Shown piece after piece: positions 49,555 through 61,349 of a stretch of DNA of 64,000 bases. A program made the position numbers and the translations under genes. Within the stretch, counting starts at the first letter, position 1; the number at the start of each line of letters is the position of its first letter. Below the pieces are notes generated by a model. It saw only the letters and a list, made by a program, of their open reading frames with translations. It was not told the DNA's origin and did no database searches. This DNA is from Ehretia macrophylla (taxonomy: Eukaryota; Streptophyta; Magnoliopsida; Boraginales; Ehretiaceae): the NCBI GenBank assembly GCA_037974665.1, contig CM075770.1, positions 19,235,501-19,299,500 of the forward strand, read 5' to 3'.

Positions 49555-52500
49555 TAACTGCCCCCGCGTTTTTCAACCCCCTCTAATTAATAAAAAGAGT
49601 TTGCCGCCGGTAACATTGTTAAAATATCATCTTGGCTAATTTACCAAAATCGTTCTAAATCTTTTATTTTTTTTTATATTCAAGTTTTTTATTTTTTATT
49701 TTGAATAAAATGGTCATCTATCTTTTATTTTAGTGATAACCATTAATTCTTAAAACAAAATCTATCAAAAAATAATATTAGTATGTACGTAAATAACACT
49801 TGACCACAAACTACATAAATCTTAAAATGCTTATATTTTATCATGTGACAATTTTATCCCTGAAAATTTGTACACTTTGCGACTACGTGTTCACTAACAT
49901 TATTTTTTAACAAATTTTACTCCAAAAATTAACAACTGTCACCAAAATAAAAATTAAAAGAACATTTTATCTAAAATAAAAATTAAAAAACTTAAATATT
50001 AAAAAAATATAAAAATCTAACACCATTTCGATAAATTATCCTATCATCTTTAGAACATTATGTTTTCAACCCACAGTGTGGTGTAACATTGATGGACAAG
50101 CCCCTCAAGGTAGCCTCAAAATTTCTTAGCTCCATATTAAGTTCTGCGTTGAATTTCGCTAACTTAAATTTCTACGTTATCAAAAATATTGATGTACAAG
50201 TGGGGTATTGACACAGACATACCATCAAATTTTAATTTTCCCAAGATACTTGCTCAGAGTCACGGTAGATTTGCTTCCCTTTTTCCTTTTCTTTTCATTT
50301 TTCTTTTACAAAAAGAAAAAAAAAAAAATTAAGCGTTAGTATGGTGTCCTTAATTCGGATGCCCTGACCCTGGGAATCATGATAGCGCAAATGACTTTAT
50401 CGGCTAAACTCAGATAATTTTCTGCTGCAATGATAGATGACTTTATTTCAACCCAAAAAACCAAATAAGAAGAAATGCTCTCAGAAATTCTGAAATACAT
50501 GACGTGGTCTTCAGTCTTTTTTAATTGGTAAATTATACCCTTTGATTTGTTCCAGATGGCAGAAGTCATTTGCAAATCACGTAAAATGTCAAATTGAAAA
50601 ACAAGTAAATTATTTCTTCTTCTTCGTCATTGTTTTTGGTTTGCCTGTTAGATTGCATCAGGTGGAAGATTATATGACAAACATGTTACGCGCGCGGCGC
50701 ATGCATACACAAATGCTGGTTGTATTATTTTTCACATACAGAAAACATTGCGGAATGCACACCTAGATCTGTGTATGTATGGGTCTCGGTAACAAATAGG
50801 CGACGCACAAATCCAAAGAAAGGGATTGAACGTTCCTAACCGTCCCAAGCACTCCGTGTGAAGGGACAAGAAACAGATTATAAACCCCACCTTCCCCTTA
50901 CATAAAAAGTATGGTGCTGAAAGCGTAATATAGGCTTCAAGAGAGACAGACAATTAATTGTACATAAAAGAAAAAACAAAAAAAATCCTCCATACATAAA
51001 AAGCTCACCAAACTAATTTTACTTTAAAGGGGCAACTTGACCTGAGCATCAAATGGAAGCCCCCGCTCATACATGCAAAAGCAATATGCTGGAGCATCAC
51101 CTTCAATTTTGATACAACAATACAGAATTCTCATTCTTTTAACAAAGCAGGTTGCATAATTTATTCGTTACACATCAAGTATGGGCTGATCAAACAAGTT
51201 CCACAAGACACTGCTTCTTTGAGCAATCAATACACCAAAATCTCTAGCCTAATGTCACATACCAATCAGAACAGCAGCCCTGATGCCACAAGCAAAACAT
51301 ATCAAGACTTGTGAAGGAACCAGAAACCCAAACCACTTAGTATCCAAGGATTAACTAGTAACATGTTCAGAAAAAAAGCTTATAAAGAAAAAGAGTAGGA
51401 GAGAGAGGGGTAAAGGGAAAGAGCAGGCTCAATGTTACACAAGCTTGCAATGGATCGACAACATGTAACAGCAATTATTATACCAGTATCACATATTCAA
51501 AAATTGATAATAACACTTGGTTTACCAGATTTCAACATCTAAACAAACTTCCTCATTAATTCATTTACAAGGAAGAAAGAGTCGAGGAAAAAACATATAT
51601 ATATGGACAGATATGAATTTGCGAGACCAATTTGTTCCACTGAGTTAGTTTACCACTCTGATGTCAATAACCCAAGCCCAAGTGCACAAGTCACTGTTGA
51701 CTTGAAGCCAACAAAGCTCATGGATCAAGAACATGGTGTACTTTTGGCAAATTGGGATATCATGTAGATGCCATAAATACTGATAGATAAGTGGCGCCAA
51801 GTATTTCTGGAAAATACTAATAAGGCGCAAGAAGAACAACAGCATCGACATATCTGGCCTTGGCATAATTCTAAGTTAGGATATAGCTCTCCTGAATCTG
51901 AACTCTGTGCAAAACTACCAATACATACTTCAAATCGAACAATCAACTAGAGATGCACTTGGCACTTAACGCCATAAATTCATATATAAAGGTTATGTTG
52001 AAAAAGTATCTTCTAAACTTTATTAGCAACCTCATCATAAATCATTGATTAAGTGTCCTGTGTGTATTCTTAATTTTTCCTCTTTTGCAGTCAGAGTCCC
52101 TTGAAACTGGAATGAAATTACTACATTAGATTGTTTGAGAATGGCTCAATCACCACATGGCAGATAGGTTTCAAGCAGACCACCCATTAAAGAAGAAAAA
52201 ATTATAAAATCTTATATTATTGAAGAATGGCCCAGGTGAGTGGAAGAAACAAAAAGCATGAGACCAAAGATTCAAGGAGAAATATCGGGCAAAAAGTTTG
52301 ATATGATTTCTGAAATGATAAGAAGAAATAAATAAATAAAATGCATAAGAACCTACTGCTTGGTAATCTTCTCCTCCCTTAACATTTCTATGTACCAAAT
52401 GGTCATCAAATAGCTATCCTAAAGAGAACTTGTATAGTTCAATTAGCAATTTTCTTCTCATGCCAAATGATTGTCAAACGGTCCTCAGAGCTTTTGTAGT

Positions 52501-52734
52501 GAAGGCTCTAGTAGGTTGGGGGGACAAATGATATCTATCTTACTCCTTTTCCTAAATTTTAATTATTGGTTCTCTCAATGATTTAGGGACCTTCCCCTTA
52601 TAGCTTATTTCATATATTTCGTAGCCTCTGGAGGTCTGCATAGGATAGACATTCATACACACATAGATGGGAAAGCAGTTGAATAAGTTAAAAAGAAATG
52701 GAAGGACAGTAACAAAGCATTATGAACTCTGCAG
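49555..52734. other. Intergenic region without recognised genes
   Basis: About 3.2 kb. Open stretches on the minus strand at 51645-51946 are in two frames and match nothing I know. No tRNA, LTR or conserved exon could be seen. Confidence 0.45.
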
Positions 52735-52860
52735 TTATTTTACATCATAAAGAGGCAGATGTTTGGCAATAAAAGCATAGAGCAATTCAGAATCCAAGGA
52801 CAGAGACATTGCAACATCTTTCACATTCTTGCATTTGTAATGCTCATGACGTGTAAGTTG
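52735..52860 (-). pseudogene. Isolated coding-like exon of unknown family
   Basis: A minus-strand frame ending in TAA at 52735 has the look of a conserved C-terminal exon (KNVKDVAMSLSLDSELL and AFIAKHLPLYDVK). It is open for only about 13 more codons upstream, where a TGA occurs, and no partner exon was found between it and the gene starting at 53320. It may be a fragment left by a duplication, or the last exon of an unrecognised gene. Family not recognised. Confidence 0.3.
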
Positions 52861-53319
52861 TCAACCATCGAATTATAGTAAGCAATGGGAGATACTTATA
52901 TTCAGTCGTATTGTCAGAATTCAATGATTCAAATGGTGATTAGTTAAAAGGAAGCATCTACAAAGCAAACACACAATGCTAATAACGTTGAAGAATGCGT
53001 GGATATAAAGCTTAATCGTCAAGATTGCACAACGGAACACAGCAGACGTTAGTCTTTATAGACAAAATATCCTTGAAGTACAAACAAACTGAGAAGAAGA
53101 AGAAGAAGAAGAAGAAAAATAATATTTATAATTTAAAAAAAAGAAACAACTCTAGTTAAAGGGGGGGAAAAAAAAAGTCATTGAGAGATCCCCACCGCAT
53201 CAATGGCAATAGAGAATGACATCAAAAGCAAAGAGGGGCTGAGGGATACCTTACAAAAGTAGTAGCTAATCCATTTGCTGCATTTTTGTTTGTTTGTTTG
53301 TTTCTAATTAATTAAAGTT

Positions 53320-54240
53320 TCAAGCCTGAGTGCCGGCGATAGCCTTCATCTGAATGTGATTGGAATCATGGACGGTAGGTGGGAGTGCCTCGTAGGAACC
53401 CAATCTTCTGCTGATCCCGAGGGTCTTGGCTACAAGGGCATAGGTGAAGAGGACAATGAGCAGCACGAAGAGCACATGGATGACAAAGACCAGATCGAGG
53501 ATGGCAACGGCCCTGAGCTTGGAATCCTCCAAATCGCACTTGGTGGAGCCTTCAACTCCGCTGACGACGTCGAGGAGCTTGTGGCATCCCTCAGGGATAA
53601 AGGCATCGACATAGAGGGAGAGGCCAGTCTGAAGAACCCAAAGGCCCTGAAGGCATAAGGAGGCGGCAAGGCCAACGTCAGCGACGAAAAGCCTTGGATG
53701 GCAGGCAAGGACAAGGCAGAGGACGGAGGAAAAGGCGGAGATGCGGGCAGAGAGAGAATCGCACTTGGCCTGGAGATCGGAGGTCTGAACGGAGGCGGAG
53801 GAGGAGGAGACGGAGTAGAGGAGGAAGAAGAGGGCGGAGGCGATGCCAAAGAAGAGATCAGGAGGAAGATGAAAGGAGGAAGTAGATTCGGAGATGAGGA
53901 GAGCGACGGAGAGGACGATGAAGCAGAAGAGGAGGGCGGCGGACTGGAGGGATGTGAATTGATGAACAGGTGTTCGACCTTTGAGGAGTGGGTCGGAGTC
54001 GAAAGAGACTAGGGTTTGGTGGGCAAAGGCTAGGAGGAGACATACAATTAGCAAGTAGAGTTGGATGTGCTTTAAACCAGGATGCCCTGCTGAGTTAATG
54101 GGATGGTACGGCTTTGCATAATAATCCCTTGAAGATGTTTTCACATGGTAGTAGTAGTTCTTGGTGGTGCATATTAGATGGTAGATTCCCAGCGTCACCA
54201 ATGCCGTCGATGAGAATATGTCGTACAATAGCCCTCCCAT
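53320..54240 (-). CDS. DUF716 / TMEM45-like multi-pass membrane protein
   Basis: Intronless gene, 306 residues, start MGGLLYDIFSST. An in-frame extension to 54396 exists but is encoded by low-complexity (CCA)n and A-rich DNA, so the Met at 54240 is preferred. Several hydrophobic segments are evident: around residues 6-22, about 58-75, 97-115, 125-145, 165-185, 195-215 and 260-285. Conserved stretches include HQTLVSFDSDPLLKGRTPVH, LQGLWVLQTGLSLYVDAFIP and SNHIQMKA near the C-terminus. The family is found throughout land plants with no firm biochemical role; some members are annotated as virus-response related. The codon-rich GC content of this ORF contrasts with its AT-rich surroundings. Confidence 0.88.
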   Translation of the reverse strand: MGGLLYDIFSSTALVTLGIYHLICTTKNYYYHVKTSSRDYYAKPYHPINSAGHPGLKHIQLYLLIVCLLLAFAHQTLVSFDSDPLLKGRTPVHQFTSLQSAALLFCFIVLSVALLISESTSSFHLPPDLFFGIASALFFLLYSVSSSSASVQTSDLQAKCDSLSARISAFSSVLCLVLACHPRLFVADVGLAASLCLQGLWVLQTGLSLYVDAFIPEGCHKLLDVVSGVEGSTKCDLEDSKLRAVAILDLVFVIHVLFVLLIVLFTYALVAKTLGISRRLGSYEALPPTVHDSNHIQMKAIAGTQA

Positions 54241-54975
54241 TTTTGCCTTCCTTTCTTTTTTTCTGATTTTTATTTTTACGCCTTTTTCTATCTTTACTAC
54301 TACCACCACCACCACCAACCCCAACCCCAACCCCCCTACCCTATTACGTAAAACCACCACTATCTTTTTCTTTTTATTTTTTATTTTTTTATTCACTATT
54401 ATTAAATTCTCATATTTTTTTATTATTTACTTCTCAGTCCTCGCACACTCACTACTCCTCCTCCTCCTTCTTCCTTCTTCCAACCGAATAGTAAAGATCA
54501 TCAATACACCTCTAGCTGCCTCCGTCTGCGTCCTTGTTCTTCTATTTTTCTTTAAAAAAATAAAATAATTATGTTATATATTCTTTTTATTTTTTTGGTG
54601 GTCAAAAATTATGTTATATAGCCTTAAAATTATTACTTTGGAACTAGAGATTTCAAAGACAAGGTACGGCTTATTAATTTTCATATCGGTTATTTTCTGC
54701 ACTATTTTTTTTTTTTTTTCAAAATTCTCACACTATTGAATAAAGTCATTGATTTTGGTTGTGTTTTGTATCGGATCGTATGTTATTTGTCTCATCTTTC
54801 AGTTGGCTATAAATCTTTTGGTTGGATTTTGTCATATCAATTTTTTGTCTCGGTGAAAATATAATCTTTCTTAAATATTCATGGGCTTGTTGTCCCCTTA
54901 TTTTAGGGTTTAAAAATGGGACTTGGCATCTTTATGCATGTGTTTTTGTTGGAAAATATATTTTAGATGCTATAG
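54241..54975. other. Upstream region of the DUF716 gene
   Basis: Pyrimidine-rich: an ACC run at about 54300-54340, then T-rich DNA and a CTC/TTC stretch at about 54455-54480. Such CT-rich tracts are common in plant 5' UTRs. No gene seen. Confidence 0.4.
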
Positions 54976-54980
54976 ATTGT

Positions 54981-55457
54981 TGATGAGGATAGAAAATATG
55001 CGTCCGACTAAGTTTAGTAATCTCGACTTCAATCGTTTGATCTGCAAAATAAGTTAATGAATCACGAGGGTTGAGGCTCGTGTTTCCCTTAGAGTGTAGG
55101 AGTAATTAGTATGTCTGAGTTGGATAATGGATAGTTGAGAGCAATAAACATACACGAGTTACCTCATAAATGAAAGGAATGTCTCTATTTATACTAATCT
55201 CAGGTCCGGACAATAATTAATGTTTAATGATGTCCGGCACGCAACCAGCTACCAGAGCCATGTACCAGTGGACAAAGCTATTACCCAGTGAACAAAGCTA
55301 TTATCCCTTGGTCCGAGATGGGAGCCGAGCTTGATGTCTTATCTGATGTGATGATCAGTTAGGAGGGAAATCGTCTGGGTCAAGTTGGGACCGGATCATG
55401 CAAATTAGGTCGAAAAAACATGTTTACGCGCTTCTCAGCTCATGCTACCCCTCATCA
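54981..55457 (-). mobile_element. Solo LTR, 477 bp, with perfect target duplication
   Basis: Starts TGATGAGG and ends CCTCATCA (8-bp terminal inversion). ATTGT flanks both ends exactly (54976-54980 and 55458-55462). A TATAAATA box on the minus strand at 55186-55193 suggests minus-strand orientation. There is no internal domain, so it arose by LTR-LTR recombination. Confidence 0.85.
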
Positions 55458-55462
55458 ATTGT

Positions 55463-56709
55463 TATTGGTTTTTTACTGTAATAGTGTAATTACCCATGAA
55501 ACTATTTTGTTTGTGGTTGTTGTTGTTGAAAATACATATTTGTTGCATAATTGACTAATTGTGCAGTATATGTTGCTAGAAAGTGCACAAAATGAGAGGC
55601 GTATTTTCAATTTGTTTTATCACATGGGGCTTTTTTCATCTTTCTTTTAATTAGAGTGGGAAATTTGCACCCCTTTTCACATTAGAAGGGTTGAATAAAA
55701 ACAATTTACATGTTACAATTTTGGTACCAAAAAAGTATCCGAGCTGAGCTGTGATGGGCTGAGATTCAAAAGAACAAACTCAGTTCAATTCATTAATTCA
55801 AAAAAGTTAGGTTTGAATATTTGGCCTACATATTGAACGCATAAAAGGGGCAGCCCATATCCAAAAGCAATCGGAAAGAAGAATTTGCAGCTACTCCACG
55901 GAGTTGTATTGTGAAATAACAAACTGTTTGAAACAAATAAATTTTATATAATTTATTTGTAAATTTAATTTTTTATGTTTAGAATCAGCATTTTTAAAAA
56001 ATTAGAAATTTAGAATTTACAAATCTTAGATTTTCTCAAACCTTACTCAAATATTTGCTCAACATGTGAAATTTACAAATCTACATTTTTTAAATTAGTT
56101 CCTATCTTTTGAAAACAAAACTACCTTCTAGATTTTTTTTTACATTTAAATTTAATTTTGACTCAAATACAAAAAAAACAAAAATAAAAAATTATTTCAA
56201 AACCTCTCCCTCACCCTTCTTCTTTCAATAAAACACGAAGAAAATAATTAATCAACATGTCAGGGTATCAAGAATTCCTAAATTTTACTAATTCTAATAG
56301 AATAAAGGAGGGGTATTTGAGTAAAATATAATTTTTAATTCTAATTTCATATGTGTTGTAAATTAGAGTTGCAAACGAGAGAATTCATTTACAAATAAAA
56401 ATTCTCATAAAATTCATTTATAAATCAAATAAATTTTACAGTACAAGTACAAGTGATTCCAAACACTATGTAAGTTTTAATTTTAAGCAAATGATTTTAA
56501 GCTCTTAATTCAGTCCTCACTTAAGTACGTACAATATATATCATTTTTCAATACTGAATGCATGAACACCGATCGAGTTCCATATATTGAACGAATTCAT
56601 CCTCAAATGATAAATACATGATTACATGATTCCCTTTTTTTAAACTGAAACACTTCCTTAATTCTCTGCAGAGAAACAAGGAAGCAAAAGCAGAAAAAAC
56701 AGTAGAAAA

Positions 56710-56765
<56 letters not shown>

Positions 56766-56844
56766 GGGAGGGAAATTAAGAGGCGAAAAGGAAAACAACA
56801 AAAAAAAGAAAAAGAAAGAAGGGGAGCACATGGAAGTGTAGAGA
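55463..56844. other. Intergenic, AT-rich, with a long (TA)n at its right end
   Basis: No gene seen. A TA run of about 23 units occupies 56712-56758, immediately downstream of the ERF gene. Confidence 0.6.
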
Positions 56845-57501
56845 TCAAAAGAAAAAGGAGGAGGAGGAGGAGGAGGAGCCCAAATAGAAAGGTTCGACGT
56901 CGTCGGAATCGGAGACTGGCGGCATCTGACTGAAGAGTGGGCTGTGCACGTAATTGGAAGAATCAAATTGCGGGGTGTACGAGCTGGTTCCAAATCCAGC
57001 ATGGTCGTCATATAATAGACTTGTGGGGTCGGTCACATGGTAATATTCTGGCAGAGGAGGCAGCTCCGATTCATTAATATTCATCTGATGATGATCATGA
57101 GTGGCAGAATTAATGGCGGCATTGGTCTGGTTTTCCTCATGAAAAACAGGCGAGTGTTCATGTTGCACATGATGACGATGATGATGATTATAATAATCGG
57201 GGGAGACAATAGAGGTGACAGAGGAACCGGGTGGCATATCAGAATAGACAAAGTTAGTACGAGCACGAGGGCCTCGCATGGAGCGAGCAGCTGTGTCGTA
57301 GGCGAGGGCAGCCTCCTGGGCAGTGTCGAAGGTACCCAACCAATGCCTTTCTTTGGTTGTTGGGTCCCGTATTTCTGCTGCATACCTTCCCCATGGCCTC
57401 CGACGGACTCCTAAGAATTTTACTGATCCGCCGCCCCTCGTCGGATCCTCATCATCACCTTGCTTCTTACCCCTACTGCTGCTCTTGGAACTCGTCGACA
57501 T
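56845..57501 (-). CDS. LEP: AP2/ERF transcription factor, LEAFY PETIOLE type
   Basis: Intronless, 218 residues. A Ser/Lys/Gly-rich N-terminus is followed by one AP2 domain at about residues 28-88 ([53 protein letters not shown]) with the DNA-contacting Arg and Trp residues present. After the domain comes the clade signature [18 protein letters not shown], a His/Asn-rich linker, [11 protein letters not shown], and the C-terminal [17 protein letters not shown], as in Arabidopsis LEP and its ERF086/PUCHI relatives. A poly-Ser run and FFF end the protein. These factors act in leaf and lateral organ development. LEP versus a sister paralogue cannot be settled here. Confidence 0.88.
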   Translation of the reverse strand: MSTSSKSSSRGKKQGDDEDPTRGGGSVKFLGVRRRPWGRYAAEIRDPTTKERHWLGTFDTAQEAALAYDTAARSMRGPRARTNFVYSDMPPGSSVTSIVSPDYYNHHHRHHVQHEHSPVFHEENQTNAAINSATHDHHQMNINESELPPLPEYYHVTDPTSLLYDDHAGFGTSSYTPQFDSSNYVHSPLFSQMPPVSDSDDVEPFYLGSSSSSSSFFF

Positions 57502-59667
57502 TATATTTTATATATATATCGTTTTTTTTTTTTTGTTTTTTTGTTAATTAAGATCTATCGAGCAGAAAATTAAATAAGGGAATTAAAAGAAGAAGAAGAG
57601 AGAATTAATTAAAACAAATTAAAGTTGATCGCTGAAGGAGGGTGGTAAATGGTAATCATTTGAGGGGTTGGCTCTGATCATATATATATATAGACAGATG
57701 ATGAGCGCCGGATAAATGGAAATGATTCCAACCCTTGAGGCCTGCATGTGAAACTCCGTTTAAATACTAAACAGACGCAACCATTGTTTTTGTCTTTTAT
57801 AACTTCCTCTACTATATAAATATTTATATGTATATAGATAGATATGAAGCTTAATTAATTAATTAATTAATTAACTTTACCGGCCCACTATATATCAATA
57901 TTTGAACATGTCCCGCAAAATTTCTGACGGTGCGACTCATTGTATGTAGTCCATATTGAGTTTCAAATATATCAAATGATGCGGCAGGGAAGCTAGCAGG
58001 ATAAAAAAGAATGAATGAAAACAAATTGGGGTTGGGTTGATTAAAGAGATGGATCAAGGCAATGATGATGAGCATGTTCTTTCTCAATCACAATATGTTT
58101 ATTTATTTTACAATACATTACTTTCTTAATTAGGATTTGTTTATAATATAAAGCAATTGTCGTATGTTTCTTCGAAGCTGACCATGGATGGACTAGCTAG
58201 CTCATGCAAATCGGAGAGCCTTAAATAATAAAATAATCATATATATATATATATATGTACATTACTGCGAATAAATGACTATAATTTTCGATCCATGGCT
58301 TGTATTTCATTTAGAGCTCGAAACACTATTGATTTCTTTGGGATTATCTATTTCACACGTTAATATTCTAATTAACATCACAATTACAATTTAAATGTTT
58401 GCACCACATATAGAGTTGGTATAGAATATAGATTAGGTGTGACTATATATGACATAAGTAGTAGTTCTATAATTAATGAAAGGACAATTGTTTTGAAGGA
58501 TTCCAAATACACAAGGGATGGATCATCACGTTACCTAATCTTGTCCCAAATGAAATTTGGTTGTAATGAGGTGCATGTTTGAGCCTTTGATTAATTGCTC
58601 AGCCATGTGCATCCATGCATCCAATATTCACTCCACCCTCCATCTTGTCTGCCATATTAGAGCCAATTAAACCTTTTTTTTTTTCTCTCTTTTTCAATCA
58701 ATATTCTCCTTTTTCTTTTTCTTTAGTTTATATATTTTTGATTAATATTTTCCCACAACTCACTCAAGATTTTGTCTTTTCACACCACTATAATAATAAG
58801 AAATACCAAGTGCATAATTATACCAACTATGAAGAGAAGCCATGTGAGAGAAACACGCACTACTGCATCTTCTTTTTTTTTTCTTTTTTTCCTTTCCCCC
58901 CTGCAAATATTTGAAGTACTTTTTTCTTTTTTTTTGTGTAGATTTTCAACATCTCATTTGGTCCATACATACATTCCCACACACACATATATAGATATAG
59001 ATATAGATATTAAAGCATGATTTACAAGCAAAATCTATACCTGGGACCTTCAATATTTTTATATGTATGTATATATCTAGTGTGTTAATTATTATGGTTC
59101 TGGTTTGACAAAATCATCATGGAGTTGGAGTTTTCAGAAAGAGGGTCTTTGCTCATGTTTTGAGTTGATCAACTTCAATTAATTTGGAGCAAAAAGAAAA
59201 AAAAAAAAAAAATACTACATCGTCTTTTAAAGTTGAGTAGTAGGAGTAGTTAAATTACATAGAATAAATTAAGCAAAAGACAATAGAAGATGTTCATCAT
59301 TATTCCTCTAGTTACATGCATTTCCTAACAAACAAATTAAGTAGCCGAAATTAAAGGGATGTCTGACAAAAAAAGCTTTGATCCTCCCAAGGCTCCGTGG
59401 CAAAAGGTCAAAAGCCTATCAAGACTTTTTTATGGGAGCCAACATCCTATAATTTAACCGTGTTATGGGGGCAACCATTGTAACCCATTGTAATCAAGTT
59501 AATATATATATATACATGTTAAAATTAAACAGATAAGTGATGAAGAAGAGGTCCATCATATTGGCATCTGCATCCACTATCAGCTTGCAACTTGGATCCC
59601 TTTCTCGATCGTGTCTCTCTTTTGTCTCTTGTAATTTACTACTAGTGTGAAAAGCTGAAATTGGTGA

Positions 59668-59705
<38 letters not shown>

Positions 59706-60056
59706 CATCTATATAGAACATGATATTTGGTGATAAAAATAAAATTATATAATATAACAATAATTTATATATTAATGCATTCAATTCCCTCGAAGTTGAG
59801 GCCACCCGCGGCACTGAACTATCATACACCCAAGATTAAAGATTTATAAAACACAGTCATAATTTTAAGACAAGAAAGAAATACAAGAAGAAGAAGATGA
59901 ACGAAGGCGAGATTATTCTGTGTGGGACAAGCATAATTATTTAAGTAGTAGGGACTTAATAATAAAGCCTCCACTCACTAATTTTAATAGGAATCATCCA
60001 TCGCATTTGATTATATTATGGCATGCAGATAGCAGCAGCAGCAGCAGCATGTAAAA
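57502..60056. other. Long spacer upstream of the ERF gene
   Basis: Very AT-rich. It contains a TTAA repeat (about 57850-57877), an AT run near 58238-58257, GATATA repeats near 58988-59010 and an AT run at 59671-59702. It should hold the ERF promoter. No exon, tRNA or transposon end could be identified. Confidence 0.5.
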
Positions 60057-60356
60057 TCAGGCCTGTACTTCTTGTGGTGGTGGTGGTAATGGTGGGAGAG
60101 GCATCTTTGTTCCAACACAATCACCCATGCTGCTAATATTAGCCATACCACAATCTATAAAACATGGAATAGCGTCTGTCCCGCCCTTCATTCCGCACTC
60201 TAGTGCACAAGCAAACACATCTCTCCCACCCCCAACAAGGCATTGCCCCACCTGCTGCTCCTCTATCTCCATAACCACACCACTTACTATTATTATTACC
60301 AACACAAACACGCTCAAAACTCGCCGCCCGCACATCATCATATTCATCATATCCAT
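60057..60356 (-). CDS. Small secreted cysteine-rich peptide, six-Cys
   Basis: 99 residues, intronless. A short Met-rich start and a hydrophobic run (VLSVFVLVIIIVSGVV) form a clear signal peptide of about 28 residues. The mature part has exactly six Cys in the pattern C-X10-C-X3-C-X10-C-X3-C-X10-C. The two central CX3C units are near-repeats: CALECGM and CFIDCGM. A proline-rich tail (PLPPLPPPP) follows. Paired CX3C motifs are known from alpha-hairpinins and some thionin-like peptides, but the outer Cys and the even spacing do not match a family I can name. Likely an apoplastic peptide, with function unknown. The promoter carries a CATGCA array. Confidence 0.75.
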   Translation of the reverse strand: MDMMNMMMCGRRVLSVFVLVIIIVSGVVMEIEEQQVGQCLVGGGRDVFACALECGMKGGTDAIPCFIDCGMANISSMGDCVGTKMPLPPLPPPPQEVQA

Positions 60357-60486
60357 CTCTCAAAAGTTCAGCTACCCACTAGGTATATATATGGACGGGT
60401 GGTGCTGCTGTTGCTGCTGGTGGTGGTGGTGCTTTCTGTTTCTTCCTCTGTTTTGAACAAATTATAAAACACCACCTCCCCTTTCT

Positions 60487-60515
60487 CATGCATCATGCAT
60501 GCATGCATGCATGCA
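60487..60515 (-). promoter_or_regulatory. Array of CATGCA (RY) motifs upstream of the Cys-rich peptide
   Basis: About six overlapping CATGCA motifs in 29 bp, 131-159 bp upstream of the peptide ATG. RY elements are bound by B3 factors such as ABI3, FUS3 and LEC2 in seeds (established). Candidate TATA boxes on the minus strand are TTATAA within 60461-60470 and TATATATA at about 60381-60388. The array could also be a simple tetranucleotide expansion. Confidence 0.45.
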
Positions 60516-60595
60516 GGTGGTGTGATTTGCTCTCGACACATATTACAACACGATACGCCTTATCATTGTCATGATATATTTAATTACGTAACCCA

Positions 60596-60624
60596 GAAAG
60601 CAAAGCAAAGCAAAGCAAAGCAAA
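60596..60624. repeat. (AAAGC)n pentanucleotide repeat
   Basis: About five copies of AAAGC between the peptide gene promoter and the KAS III fragment. Confidence 0.85.
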
Positions 60625-61349
60625 ACCTCCACTACACTACTACTCTTTGGTGGATGATTGTTTCACGCTTGTGCAACATATATTAACTTCTAATGATATT
60701 AAGGTTCTACCAAGACGGAAAGGGAAGATGCATATACAAGACCATAGTGTAATCTCATAACCAAAGATTGTCCTCTTATTATTTACAAAGCAATTGGTGT
60801 CATTGGTAACAAATTAGTGGCTATCACACCACTATAATGGTTTATTATGTATCCAACATGCAATATGAATTAAGACAGCCATATGTAATTGGCAGCAAAG
60901 AGGATTAACTGAAGAAAGAAGCAGCTTTAGGAAAAAAGATTTTTAACCCCTATAGCAATCCCAAATGCACGAGGGGCATGGAATCCAGGCCTCTAAAAGA
61001 GAGGTGCATCATTAGATGAAATCCAGCAGCTCAATGTGGAAACCTTAAGTATACTTTTCAATAGAAAGCCAAGTGTAAATATTTTCTCGCAGTAACACCT
61101 GGAATGACGCATTAAGATGGATGCATGCAAATGTCCACCATCATGCTTCTGCATTCATGTGAATGCGAACAAAGACCACATAGCCTATTAGACAATTAAA
61201 TCCAAAAATAAAGTAACTCATCAAGCAAGATATCAGTGCCCCAAGAATGTGCACCATTAATGTCATGCACCAGATGTATAATTTTCTTTTTTTTAATCTT
61301 TTTAGAGATGACCAAGTAACACGAATCTCTAAACAGAAAGACTAAGTAC

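Noticed and set aside
53356-54012. Long plus-strand open frames opposite the DUF716 gene
   Set aside because: They are acidic and Gly-rich shadows of a GC-biased coding exon; the minus-strand frame has conserved membrane-protein sequence.
54241-54396. N-terminal extension of the DUF716 frame with a Val run
   Set aside because: It is encoded by a simple (CCA)n and A-rich stretch. The Met at 54240 starts the conserved family sequence.
56603-57011. Small open frames overlapping the 3' end of the ERF gene
   Set aside because: They read through the (TA)n microsatellite or the poly-Ser coding tract in other frames.
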